Shown: piece after piece, positions 39,594 to 47,601 of the stretch
Position numbering within the stretch: the first letter of the stretch is position 1
How the letters are laid out: every line of letters begins with the position of its first letter
Assembly (NCBI GenBank): GCA_946553025.1
Contig: CAMNRM010000005.1
Span: 62,001-126,000, forward strand
Direction: 5' to 3'
Source: an uncultured Clostridium sp.
GTDB lineage: Bacteria > Bacillota > Clostridia > Lachnospirales > Lachnospiraceae
Length of the DNA stretch: 64,000 bases
The notes under the pieces: generated by a model
Database searches by the model: none
What the model was told of the DNA's origin: nothing
What the model saw: the letters and a program-made list of their open reading frames with translations, nothing else
Made by a program: the position numbers and the translations under genes

Positions 39594-39625
39594 CTTAAAA
39601 TTATTTTATCTTATCATATTATCTA
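39594..39625. promoter_or_regulatory. Protospacer-like target of the mini-CRISPR guide
   Basis: ATCTTATCATATTATCTA at 39608-39625 matches the last 18 bases of the mini-array spacer (39791-39808) at 16 positions. Taking the first crRNA base as PAM-derived, guide positions 1-17 pair with mismatches only at 6 and 12, the bases Cascade does not use. The neighbouring triplet reads AAT in PAM orientation. The site begins about 10 bases downstream of the -10 of the 174-residue gene. Pairing stops beyond position 17. Confidence 0.7.
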
Positions 39626-39634
39626 TTATTTTTT

Positions 39635-39663
39635 AATTTAACATAAAAATAATTCTTTTGCAA
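39635..39663 (-). promoter_or_regulatory. Promoter of the 174-aa gene
   Basis: On the minus strand, -35 TTGCAA (39658-39663), a 17-base spacer and extended -10 TGTTAAATT (TAAATT at 39635-39640). The predicted start near 39628 abuts the Cascade target site at 39594-39625. Confidence 0.6.
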
Positions 39664-39748
39664 CCATGTCATTACATATAAAAATATCTGTTTTTTTGTA
39701 CATATTGTCCAAATTTTATTACTTTAAATTTTTTATAATCTTACCCAC

Positions 39749-39836
39749 AGATTACCCCTGCGTATGCAGGGAAAACAATCATTTCAACCAATCTTTTCAT
39801 ACTATCTAGGAGCACCCCCGCATATGCGGGGAAAAT
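39749..39836 (-). CRISPR. Degenerate two-repeat mini-CRISPR (CreA-like)
   Basis: Two altered copies of the array repeat, at 39749-39776 (7 differences) and 39809-39836 (3 differences), flank one 32-base spacer. In the first copy the stem changes from CCCCGC/GCGGGG to CCCTGC/GCAGGG with both sides altered, so the hairpin needed by Cas6e is kept. It stands alone, 10 kb from the main array, between the M29 peptidase gene and the 174-residue gene. A strong promoter overlaps its right end. The spacer partly matches the neighbouring promoter region. This is the layout of CreA-type regulatory crRNA-like RNAs. Confidence 0.85.
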
Positions 39837-39863
39837 TATAAATCAACCATCTACTCCTTCCAA
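39835..39863 (-). promoter_or_regulatory. Promoter of the mini-CRISPR RNA
   Basis: On the minus strand, -35 TTGGAA (39858-39863), a 17-base spacer and a perfect -10 TATAAT (39835-39840). It overlaps the end of the M29 peptidase gene and the first repeat bases. The start would fall near 39828, inside the first repeat. The 5' stem arm may therefore be incomplete unless transcription also reads in from the peptidase gene. Confidence 0.65.
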
Positions 39864-41924
39864 CGCCCGATTCAATTCCTCTGTCCCTTTCAGCGCAAAC
39901 CTTCCGTCCCGGATAATATCCACTCCATTTCCCTCTTTTCCATAAGCCACAATCGAATCCAGCTCATGATAAGGAATCGTAATGTCCGTATGGCAGCTGA
40001 AATACGCCTTTGCAACATCGGTCTTCCGCAGTGCCGAAACCTCATTCTCCCTGGCAATCATCTCTTTTCCGTCGGGATTAAACATCGGCGCATCCTCGGC
40101 CCAGCTGTAGCAGGTATCGCCCACGGCAAAATGCGGCCCCATCTTCTCCACAATCAATATCGGCAGCCGGTCCACAATCCCGTACTTCCTTCCCATCGCA
40201 TAGGCCGTCGTATTCGTCCCAATGGCAAATTCCCCCAGGGGCAGCGTGTCATGGTTTTTCATAATCACCTGCTTAACCAGCTTCCGGTTCTCCTCTTCAT
40301 CTGCCAGATTTTCACAGGTAAATTCCTTCACCATCCCGTCCGCAAACTCCATCTTCAGATTCTTAAACTGAAACTCGCCGATGTACACATTCTCCACAAA
40401 CAGCGTCCCATTCGTTCCCGCAAGCTTCGGCGAGGTAAAGACCTCACCCAGAGGAATATTCACATCCGCCACACAGTTTTCAAATTTCGTTTCCTTCTCC
40501 GGGTCGGACAATGGATGCAGGGCCACCCTAAGATCCGTACAGTTCTTCCCCTTCCCCTTAATCTCCACAGCCTCGGCCTTATCCAAAGCGTCGATAATCA
40601 CCTGCTGAATCTCCTGGTACATCGCATAATCCAGCGTATTGATAGCAATGATTTCCTTAAATATCGCCTCAAAGTCCTCCCCAATCTCCGGCCTTGGGAA
40701 AGCGATAATGGTAAAGCTGGTTTCCTCCTCAGGAATGTACTGGTTCATCAGCCGCGTAACCTCATTATTCAAACTCCGAACCACCTCTTCCTGATGCGCC
40801 GACAATGAAAGCGCCTCCGCCTTATTTTCCGGCACAAAGCCCGCCTCGCCAAAGGTTTCCACCACCGCCGGGCCCGAATACCAGGAAGCTGCCTCCTTAT
40901 TCTCCTCTAAAGCAGAGCGCAGCACCGAGAGCTTCCTCTCCTTAATCGCATTCCCCATAAAAATCGCATAATCATAGCGGTGATCATAGTCGTACTGCTT
41001 GTTGGGCGAAGAAGAATACCAGCCCACTTTTCGGTTGGGATTGCGGTTTAAGATCGATATCGCAGCACGGGCAAAAACCGGCTCCAGCCCAAGCTTTCTA
41101 AATCCCTCCACAGCCCGCCGGATCATCCGCTCAAACCCCACCTCGTAGCGAATCAGCACCGTCTTTTTCTTCGACAAATCCCGTCCCATGGTTTCAAAGC
41201 CCTTGCGATACCCCTCCACATAGGTATCTGCCATAGCATTAATCGTTTCCTGGGGCAATGTATTCAAATACTTAGCAACCCCCAGCTCCGACGGAGAAAT
41301 ATACTCGCCAAACCGGTACAGATACCGCAGATCCGACAAATCCCCCTCCATCACAATATCCTTTGCCAGGCTCTGCCCGGAGTTTAACCGATCCTTTACC
41401 CAGTGCGAAACCGTCTGGTCCGCATAATCACTCACATACCAGTAAAGCACATCCCGAACCTCCTGTGCCCTTGGAAGTCCCTCTTCAAACAGATTATAAA
41501 TCTCAATCAGCGCCTCATTTGCTGCTGTAACCGGCAAAAGCCGTCCCTCATAAACCCAGGCAATATTGCAGCGGATTTCCGCATAGAGAAAAGATAAAAG
41601 CTGCCCCATCTCCAAACCAAGTTCCGCCGCGGCATAAGCCGGATTTCCATAGCTCTTCCCATAATTTTCCGGTAAAATATCCTGGTAGAGCCGCTTATTC
41701 CAATCCTGCAAAACCGAAAGCTCTGCCTTTTCCAGTTCCCCGCTCTGCAGCTTTTCCATTAACTCTTTAAGCAGACAGGAAAACTCCGCCATCTGCACAA
41801 AAAAACGACGATAAGGTTCCTCTACCGTCCTTTCTTTTCGGATATCTTCAATTCTTTCCATGGACAGTACATAGCGCTCAAGCACCTTGGCATTGTCCTC
41901 CTTCCAAAACTCCCAAACCTTCAT
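39843..41924 (-). CDS. M29 family aminopeptidase with long N-terminal region
   Basis: Metal-dependent aminopeptidase that removes N-terminal residues from peptides. The C-terminal half carries M29 landmarks: DVNIPLGEVFTSPKLAGTNG near 485-504, LPLGEFAIGTNTTAY near 570-584, and EKMGPHFAVGDTCYSW near 601-616, which hold the metal-binding Glu, His and Asp residues. The 693-residue length exceeds the usual 400 or so; residues 1-300 form a helical extension of unknown role. Base composition is GC-richer than the CRISPR island, so this gene probably marks its right border. Its last codons contain the mini-CRISPR promoter. Confidence 0.88.
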   Translation of the reverse strand: MKVWEFWKEDNAKVLERYVLSMERIEDIRKERTVEEPYRRFFVQMAEFSCLLKELMEKLQSGELEKAELSVLQDWNKRLYQDILPENYGKSYGNPAYAAAELGLEMGQLLSFLYAEIRCNIAWVYEGRLLPVTAANEALIEIYNLFEEGLPRAQEVRDVLYWYVSDYADQTVSHWVKDRLNSGQSLAKDIVMEGDLSDLRYLYRFGEYISPSELGVAKYLNTLPQETINAMADTYVEGYRKGFETMGRDLSKKKTVLIRYEVGFERMIRRAVEGFRKLGLEPVFARAAISILNRNPNRKVGWYSSSPNKQYDYDHRYDYAIFMGNAIKERKLSVLRSALEENKEAASWYSGPAVVETFGEAGFVPENKAEALSLSAHQEEVVRSLNNEVTRLMNQYIPEEETSFTIIAFPRPEIGEDFEAIFKEIIAINTLDYAMYQEIQQVIIDALDKAEAVEIKGKGKNCTDLRVALHPLSDPEKETKFENCVADVNIPLGEVFTSPKLAGTNGTLFVENVYIGEFQFKNLKMEFADGMVKEFTCENLADEEENRKLVKQVIMKNHDTLPLGEFAIGTNTTAYAMGRKYGIVDRLPILIVEKMGPHFAVGDTCYSWAEDAPMFNPDGKEMIARENEVSALRKTDVAKAYFSCHTDITIPYHELDSIVAYGKEGNGVDIIRDGRFALKGTEELNRALEGVDG

Positions 41925-42017
41925 TCCTGCACTTTCCTTTCTGATAACAATATTTTTATCAATACTTTCTCTTATTCAATTATTCAATTTTTTATATCCC
42001 AGAACATTGTCATTCTT

Positions 42018-42356
42018 TTAACGAATCACACCAAGCCCAATCCCCATCACAATCACCCACACCAGAACTAACAGCCCATCCAAAAAAATAGACAGCTTTG
42101 CCAGGATATAATTTTTCTCCTTTTCAAACAATGCCCGCATCCCAAAAAACATCCCGCAGAGGGCAAATAAGAAACTGGAAAATGCCATCGCGCTTACATT
42201 TAACGGCACATGGCCCTGGGATTTTACGGCAAGGCCCAGGACGGAGCCGAAAAACACCAGGCTCACCCCCGTTGCCCCAATCGCATAAAACCCCCGTTTT
42301 GCCAGGGGTTTACGAACATAATTTACATAATATCGATTTCTATTTCCTTTTGGCAT
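42018..42356 (-). CDS. DUF6142-like small membrane protein
   Basis: A 112-residue protein with a basic N-terminus (MPKGNRNRYYVNYVRKPLAKRG) followed by three hydrophobic spans. The pattern resembles DUF6142 membrane proteins of Clostridia, of unknown function. The start at 42354-42356 has GGAGG 7 bases upstream and lies inside the end of the vanZ-like gene, so the two are coupled. Confidence 0.65.
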   Translation of the reverse strand: MPKGNRNRYYVNYVRKPLAKRGFYAIGATGVSLVFFGSVLGLAVKSQGHVPLNVSAMAFSSFLFALCGMFFGMRALFEKEKNYILAKLSIFLDGLLVLVWVIVMGIGLGVIR

Positions 42357-42816
42357 ACTTCCGCCTCCAAATACGCATCTGCTGTACGATACAATAAAGC
42401 ACAAACCCAAGAATCCCTCCAGCCGTATTTAACAGCAGATCATCCACATCAAAACTGCCCACCCGGGAAATCAGCTGGATCGTTTCCACAAACAGGCTGA
42501 ACGTAAAGCTGATGATCACCGTGTTATACCATTTCTTACTTCTCCGGCTGACAATGGGAAGGAAAAAACCGCAGGGCATAAATGCCACAATATTTCCAAC
42601 GATATTTAACATCATTGCCCGAATGCCCAGCTTCTCCCGATAAATCCAAAACCTGGAAATCTCCTTAAACGGAACCAGATTATACGAATAACCCCGAGTC
42701 TTTGGATCGGTTCGCCCAAAGGACTCAGCAAAAAACAGAAAATACACCAGCAGAGCCAGGTACATTAAAAACAGCACCCAGCCCATCTTCTGGTGTTTTG
42801 TTGTATGTCTTATCAT
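42340..42816 (-). CDS. VanZ family membrane protein
   Basis: A 158-residue protein with four or five spans. NLVPFKEISRFW near residue 46, LNIVGNIVAFMPCGFFLPI near 69-87 and SFDVDDLLLNTAGGILGFV near 120-138 are the VanZ-like family signature. VanZ homologues are linked to teicoplanin resistance in one enterococcal cluster, but most family members have unknown function. The start at 42814-42816 uses TGGAGA upstream. First of a two-gene membrane-protein unit. Confidence 0.88.
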   Translation of the reverse strand: MIRHTTKHQKMGWVLFLMYLALLVYFLFFAESFGRTDPKTRGYSYNLVPFKEISRFWIYREKLGIRAMMLNIVGNIVAFMPCGFFLPIVSRRSKKWYNTVIISFTFSLFVETIQLISRVGSFDVDDLLLNTAGGILGFVLYCIVQQMRIWRRKYAKRK

Positions 42817-42837
42817 AAAATCTCCAGCGACTAAAAT

Positions 42838-42863
42838 GTAACTGTTCACACGTTCACAGCAAC
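42838..42863. repeat. Interspersed palindrome, copy 5
   Basis: GTAACTGTTCACACGTTCACAG followed by CAAC lies between the small membrane protein gene and vanZ. It matches copy 3 almost exactly in its TTCACACGTTCACAG core. Confidence 0.5.
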
Positions 42864-42864
42864 A

Positions 42865-43023
42865 CTAAAATTCAATTTCCGATTTCCGTTTTAACAGAAA
42901 AGCACCCATAATAATCGAAATCGTCCCTACCGTCAGCCCCACCGTGGCAATCACAATCCCCATCGCCACTGCGCCCGCACCGGAATTTCTCATGGTTTTA
43001 TATAAACGCTCATTATTATTCAT
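42865..43023 (-). CDS. Small membrane protein (52 aa)
   Basis: A 52-residue protein starting MNNNERLYKTMRNSGAG, with one glycine-rich span (about 16-42) and a basic-acidic tail. The start at 43021-43023 has AAGGAG 7 bases upstream; the longer open frame is not supported. It follows pyrE. The family is not recognised. Confidence 0.65.
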   Translation of the reverse strand: MNNNERLYKTMRNSGAGAVAMGIVIATVGLTVGTISIIMGAFLLKRKSEIEF

Positions 43024-43117
43024 CCTGACACTCCTTATATTTACCGTTTCAGTTTCAACTTCGGTCCAAAGTTCTGTTCTTTCTTCTGTGTTCAATATTC
43101 ACAAACCTGCTAATCAC

Positions 43118-43792
43118 TTATTTTGCCCCATACTGTGCATAATATGCGTCAAGTCTTCCCTTAATCTCGTCGTCAATCAGCACCTTCCCCTGGCACTCCC
43201 GGTTGTACAGATATTCGGTTACTTCCGCCATATTGACAATCGCCGCCGTCGAAAATCCGTACAAATCCTGAATCTCGTCCATAGCGCTCTTTTCGCCCTT
43301 CCCTCTCTCCATCCGGTTTAAGGAAACGATCAGCCCCTTAATCTCCACATTTCCCTGTGCCTTTAAAATCGGAAAGGTTTCTTCAATGGACTTGCCCGAG
43401 GTCGTCACATCTTCAATGATCACCACCCGATCCCCGTCCTTTAACTTGCTTCCCAACAAAATCCCTGCATCGCCGTGATCTTTTTCCTCCTTGCGGTTCG
43501 AGCAGTAGCGGACATCCTTCCCATACAGCTCGCTGATCGCCATAGAAGCAGCCACCGCCAGCGGAATCCCCTTGTAAGCCGGTCCAAACAGCACATCAAA
43601 CTCCAGGCCGAAATTATCATAAATCGCCTTTGCATAGTATTCCCCCAGCTTCCTCAGCTGCGTTCCCGTAACATAAGCCCCGGCATTCATAAAAAATGGG
43701 GACTTCCTCCCGCTCTTTAACGTAAAATCGCCAAATTTCAGCACCTGGCTCTCTACCATAAATTCAATAAATTCCTGCTTGTACGCTTCCAT
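43118..43792 (-). CDS. pyrE: Orotate phosphoribosyltransferase
   Basis: PyrE joins orotate to PRPP to form orotidine monophosphate. The 224-residue protein has FTLKSGRKSPFFMNAGAYVT near 23-42, DVLFGPAYKGIPLAVAASMA near 66-85, and the PRPP loop VVIIEDVTTSGKSIEETF near 123-140. The ATG at 43790-43792 has GGAGG upstream. It is separate from pyrF-K-D, which lie 3 kb away on the same strand. Confidence 0.96.
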   Translation of the reverse strand: MEAYKQEFIEFMVESQVLKFGDFTLKSGRKSPFFMNAGAYVTGTQLRKLGEYYAKAIYDNFGLEFDVLFGPAYKGIPLAVAASMAISELYGKDVRYCSNRKEEKDHGDAGILLGSKLKDGDRVVIIEDVTTSGKSIEETFPILKAQGNVEIKGLIVSLNRMERGKGEKSAMDEIQDLYGFSTAAIVNMAEVTEYLYNRECQGKVLIDDEIKGRLDAYYAQYGAK

Positions 43793-43887
43793 CAAACCAC
43801 ATCCTCCTGCTTTTCCCTAGTAAACTCTTTCCTGTCTTTCCTTATCTTTCCCATTTTACCATAAGAAAGGGGAAATAACAATAGAAT

Positions 43888-44010
43888 TTATCCCATCTGT
43901 TCTCCAACTAAAACACAAGGATTTTCCTGAAATTGTTTTAATTGTTTGTCATTTATCAAAAAAATTAAGGGAGCTGTATCCAGAAATATCTTTTTAGAAT
44001 CTGTCATCAT
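43888..44010 (-). pseudogene. Truncated PIN-domain (VapC-like) toxin remnant
   Basis: A 40-codon frame overlaps the end of the antitoxin-like gene by 17 bases. Residues 6-20 read KKIFLDTAPLIFLIN, the N-terminal strand and first acidic residue of PIN-domain ribonucleases. The frame then ends at a TAA after QMG, far short of the usual 125-140 residues, and the other PIN acidic residues are absent. It is therefore inactive as a nuclease. Confidence 0.7.
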
Positions 44011-44245
44011 TTCTCAACTCCTTTATATCATTATCAATTTCCTCCGTTGTTCTTCCGGTTTGCGTAATATACATACCAGATTCAATGACCTTTTTCCTTT
44101 TTTCTAATCTCTTATCTATATTTTGCAATTTTTTTCCATCTACAATCGTTATAATCAGTTCATCTCCTCTACTCAGACTTTTGCGATCATCTTCAGCAAT
44201 AACTACCCGTTCTCCATCATAATATCCTTTAACTGCCGCCAGCAT
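43994..44245 (-). CDS. Antitoxin-like protein, VapB/AbrB type
   Basis: An 83-residue protein beginning MLAAVKGYYDGERVVIAEDD. The start is a short strand-rich DNA-binding-like region (GDELIITIVDGKK), followed by a charged helical tail, a common antitoxin layout. The start at 44243-44245 has AAGGGGG upstream. It directly precedes, and overlaps, a truncated PIN-domain toxin, so it is probably an orphaned antitoxin. Confidence 0.65.
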   Translation of the reverse strand: MLAAVKGYYDGERVVIAEDDRKSLSRGDELIITIVDGKKLQNIDKRLEKRKKVIESGMYITQTGRTTEEIDNDIKELRNDDRF

Positions 44246-44341
44246 AGAATCCCCCTTTTTATTGATCAACATTTTCTTGTTTTCCCCATTCTAACATAAA
44301 GCTGCGGAAACAACAATAAAATGATAACATGCCAGGATACC

Positions 44342-45736
44342 TTACATCGTAATCCACCCAAACACATTCGCAACCGAACTGAGCAGAATCACAATAATAC
44401 AAACCGGTGCCAGATACTTCATAAAGATATGGTACATCTTCCTGCGCTTAAAGGCCGACGACTGTGCCACCTCTTCTTCGATCCGGGAAAGCCCGACCAC
44501 GCGGGTAACTAAAAAGCAGGTTGCAAGCGCCGCAATCGGCATCATCAGCGAATTGGTCAGAAAATCGAAAAAGTCCAGGATCGACATCCCCAAAATTTCA
44601 ATAAAATCCCATACCCCAAAACCAAGCGCAGAGGCCACGCCAAGAAGGACGATAATCACGCCCATCACCGCCGTCGCCTTATGCCGGCTCCATCCAAACT
44701 GATCCTCAAAGGTGGAAACCCCGGACTCTGCCAGGGAAATCGCGCTGGTCAGCGCCGCAAGCAGAACCAATAGGAAGAACAAAATCCCCGCCCCGGTTCC
44801 AAAGCCCATGCTGGCAAATACCTTGGGAATCGTGATAAACATCAGGGAAGGCCCCGCCTTTAAGGTATCCGGGTCCCCGCCGGAAAAGGCAAAAACCGCG
44901 GGAATAATCATCAGTCCCGCAAGCATGGCAATCGCCGTGTCAAACACCTCCACCTGTGCCGTGGACTGCTCGATATCCACATCTTCCTTCATATAAGAAC
45001 CATAAGTATATAAAATACCCATGGCAATGGATAACGAATAAAACATCTGCCCCATTGCGGCAACCACCGTCATCCACGAAAAATTCTTTACATTCGGAAC
45101 CAGGAAATACTTCACTCCCTCAAATGCCCCCGGCCGGGTCATCGAATAAACGGCAACCACGATGGCTAAAAGCACAAGCAAAGGCATCATCACCTTGGAA
45201 ACCCGCTCCACGCCATGCTTCACTCCGGCAAACAAAACCGCAATCACCACCAGGCTGAACAGCAAAAACCAGAAAACACTGAAGCTGTCTGCGATAAATC
45301 CGGTAAAATAGCCGTCCTCTGCCAGCACCGCCGTGCCTCCGCGAAAATATTCAAACAAATACTTCGTCACCCATCCGCCGATTACACTGTAATACGGCAC
45401 AATCAGCATGGGAATTACCGCATTAATCCATCCTCCGACAGCAAAGCTCTTACCCTTTCCAAATGTCCGAAAAGCCCCCACCGGGCTCTTCCTCGTCATC
45501 CTCCCCAGCGCCGTTTCCGACACAATCAGCGCATAGCCGAAGGTCAGCATAAGCACCAGATACACCAAAAGAAAGATACCGCCGCCATATTTTGCCGCCA
45601 GATACGGAAACCGCCAGATATTCCCCAGGCCAACGGCTGACCCTGCCACAGCCAGAACATAGCCGAGTTTCCCCGAAAAGCTGCTGCGGGCCTTTTGGGA
45701 CTGCGCATCTGCCTGTGCCTTATTGTCCTTGTTCAT
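44342..45736 (-). CDS. Sodium-dependent transporter, NSS/SNF family
   Basis: A 464-residue symporter of the neurotransmitter:sodium family, which imports amino acids or related amines with sodium. The first span region, KLGYVLAVAGSAVGLGNIWRFPYLAAKYGG at about residues 14-43, is the family signature with the Na-binding unwound helix. About 11-12 spans follow. The start at 45734-45736 has GGAGGAGG upstream. Many bacterial members prefer tryptophan, leucine or tyrosine; the substrate here is unknown. Confidence 0.93.
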   Translation of the reverse strand: MNKDNKAQADAQSQKARSSFSGKLGYVLAVAGSAVGLGNIWRFPYLAAKYGGGIFLLVYLVLMLTFGYALIVSETALGRMTRKSPVGAFRTFGKGKSFAVGGWINAVIPMLIVPYYSVIGGWVTKYLFEYFRGGTAVLAEDGYFTGFIADSFSVFWFLLFSLVVIAVLFAGVKHGVERVSKVMMPLLVLLAIVVAVYSMTRPGAFEGVKYFLVPNVKNFSWMTVVAAMGQMFYSLSIAMGILYTYGSYMKEDVDIEQSTAQVEVFDTAIAMLAGLMIIPAVFAFSGGDPDTLKAGPSLMFITIPKVFASMGFGTGAGILFFLLVLLAALTSAISLAESGVSTFEDQFGWSRHKATAVMGVIIVLLGVASALGFGVWDFIEILGMSILDFFDFLTNSLMMPIAALATCFLVTRVVGLSRIEEEVAQSSAFKRRKMYHIFMKYLAPVCIIVILLSSVANVFGWITM

Positions 45737-45918
45737 TGTAAAAAACCTCCTCCATAAAACAATCTTTTGCATCCCCACGATTACACTCATGTTTCAGTTT
45801 ATCATTGGAAATCAGAACTTGCAAGCAGAATTATCTTTTCAGCTGTAATATTCCCTTTCCATCTGCAATATCTTTCTAACTACACTATTCCCAAATAATT
45901 ACACTGTCTTTCACCGAT

Positions 45919-46578
45919 TCACCTCTCCATCCGTATCCGCGGCAGATTCCAGCGATAATGTGCAGCCAGAAAACGAATAACCACAACCAGCAGAGAAGAA
46001 ATCACCATCGCCGGAAGCTGCCCGAATATCCTGTAAATCCAAACGCAGCTCACTGCCCCCACAACCGACGCACAGGCATAAATATGCTTGACAAAGATAT
46101 AGGGCGGCTGCCCGGCCATCATATCCCGCAGAAGCCCGCCGCCCACTCCGGTCAGGGTTCCAAGCACCGTCAGCAGAAAAGCATTTTCCCCATACCCCTC
46201 GTTTATCCCGGTCATAACCCCCATAACCGTAAAAATACCCAGGCCAAGGGAATCCATAACCAGCATAATCCTGTCGTACACAATGCCAAACCTTCCCTGC
46301 AAAACATTTTTCCGAAAATACAGTACAGTAAAGACAAAAAGCGCCGTTATCACTGCCGCCAGCACATAAACCGGTTTGACCAGCGCTCCAGGCACATTGC
46401 CCAGAATAACATCCCTCGTCATCCCTCCGCCCACAGCCGTCATTACCCCTAAAACACACACACCAAAAATATCCATCCTGCAATGAATCCCCACCATCGC
46501 CCCCGACGCCGCAAAAGCAATGGTTCCCGCAAGTTCCATGCAAAAAATAATTATTGTTTGAATTTCTGTAACTTCCAT
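45919..46578 (-). CDS. Trimeric intracellular cation (TRIC) channel family protein
   Basis: A 219-residue membrane protein of the TRIC/UPF0126 family with seven spans in two repeats. The paired motifs GVMTAVGGGMTRDVILGNVPG near 44-64 and GTLTGVGGGLLRDMMAGQPP near 140-159 are diagnostic of the internal duplication. Prokaryotic TRIC proteins conduct monovalent cations, mainly potassium. The start at 46576-46578 has GGGAGG upstream. It is separated from pyrD by a terminator. An overlapping 246-codon frame is a shadow of this gene. Confidence 0.9.
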   Translation of the reverse strand: MEVTEIQTIIIFCMELAGTIAFAASGAMVGIHCRMDIFGVCVLGVMTAVGGGMTRDVILGNVPGALVKPVYVLAAVITALFVFTVLYFRKNVLQGRFGIVYDRIMLVMDSLGLGIFTVMGVMTGINEGYGENAFLLTVLGTLTGVGGGLLRDMMAGQPPYIFVKHIYACASVVGAVSCVWIYRIFGQLPAMVISSLLVVVIRFLAAHYRWNLPRIRMER

Positions 46579-46592
46579 CTTTTCCTCCCAAA

Positions 46593-46646
46593 TCAAAAAC
46601 AGACCTCACCCGAAAGATTCCCATAGAATCTCCCTGTGCGGTCTGC
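46593..46646 (-). terminator. Terminator of the pyrF-K-D operon
   Basis: On the minus strand, CAGACC and GGTCTG arms enclose a branched loop with its own GATTC/GGAATC stem, and a TTTTT run follows. It lies just upstream of the TRIC gene's ribosome site, so it could also act as an attenuator for that gene. Confidence 0.75.
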
Positions 46647-46698
46647 TGCATTAATCCATTTTTTCCCTTTTATCCTGCTTCACTTTATTCCAATATCA

Positions 46699-47601
46699 CT
46701 ACCTTACCGCCCCAATCAGTTCCCGGATATCCTCCACCTGATTCCTCTCCATGTAGTCGGCAATCCCGTCGATAACCTCGGTTGTTGCACAGGGATTATG
46801 GAAGTTTGCCGTGCCCACAGCTACAGCGGTCGCTCCGGCAAGGATGAATTCCATCGCATCCTCCCAGGTCTTTATTCCGCCCATGCCAATCACCGGCAGT
46901 TTAACGGCATTGGCCACCTGATAAACCATGCGCACGGCTATGGGATGAATCGCCGGGCCGGAAAGTCCTCCGGTTTTATTGGCCAGGGCAAAGCATCTGC
47001 GGTTGACGTCGATCTTCATCCCGGTCAGCGTATTAATCAGGGAAATAACATCGGCTCCTCCCGCCTCCGCTGCCTTTGCCATCACCGTAATATCCGTCAC
47101 ATTCGGGCTTAATTTCATGATAATGGGCTGCTTTGCATGATCCTTGCACGCCCTGGTGATTGCCTCCACGGATTTGGGGTCCTGGCCAAAGGCAATGCCG
47201 CCTTCTTTGACGTTCGGACAGGAAATATTAATCTCCAGCATATCCACCGGCTCGTCGCCAAGACGCTCCACCACCTTAAGATAATCCTCCATCGTCTTCC
47301 CGCACACATTGACAATAATCTTCGTATCATACTGCTTTAAAAACGGGATATCCCGCGATGCAAACACGTCGATTCCGGGATTTTGCAGACCGATGGCATT
47401 CAGCATACCGCTGGAAGTTTCAGCAATCCGCGGCGTGGGATTTCCCGGCCAGGGCACACTGGCAACACCCTTAGTCACCACTGCACCAAGGCGGTTTAAA
47501 TCCACAAATTCTCCATATTCCGCACCGGAACCAAAGGTTCCTGACGCCTCCATCACCGGATTTTTCAGTTCAACGCCTGCCAGATTCACCTTCATATTCA
47601 T
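46699..47601 (-). CDS. pyrD: Dihydroorotate dehydrogenase B, catalytic subunit
   Basis: PyrD oxidises dihydroorotate to orotate. The 300-residue FMN enzyme has KNPVMEASGTFGSGAEYGE near 13-31, LEINISCPNVKEGGIAFGQD near 122-141 with the class-1B catalytic Cys, and the C-terminal phosphate loop PVIGMGGIKTWEDAMEFILAG. The ATG overlaps the pyrK stop (ATGA), so the two subunits are made together. Class B enzymes pass electrons through PyrK to NAD. Confidence 0.96.
   Translation of the reverse strand: MNMKVNLAGVELKNPVMEASGTFGSGAEYGEFVDLNRLGAVVTKGVASVPWPGNPTPRIAETSSGMLNAIGLQNPGIDVFASRDIPFLKQYDTKIIVNVCGKTMEDYLKVVERLGDEPVDMLEINISCPNVKEGGIAFGQDPKSVEAITRACKDHAKQPIIMKLSPNVTDITVMAKAAEAGGADVISLINTLTGMKIDVNRRCFALANKTGGLSGPAIHPIAVRMVYQVANAVKLPVIGMGGIKTWEDAMEFILAGATAVAVGTANFHNPCATTEVIDGIADYMERNQVEDIRELIGAVR

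Noticed and set aside
45911-46651. 246-codon minus-strand frame overlapping the TRIC gene
   Set aside because: It is in another frame of the clearly recognisable TRIC channel gene and has an unnatural Cys/Gly-rich composition.
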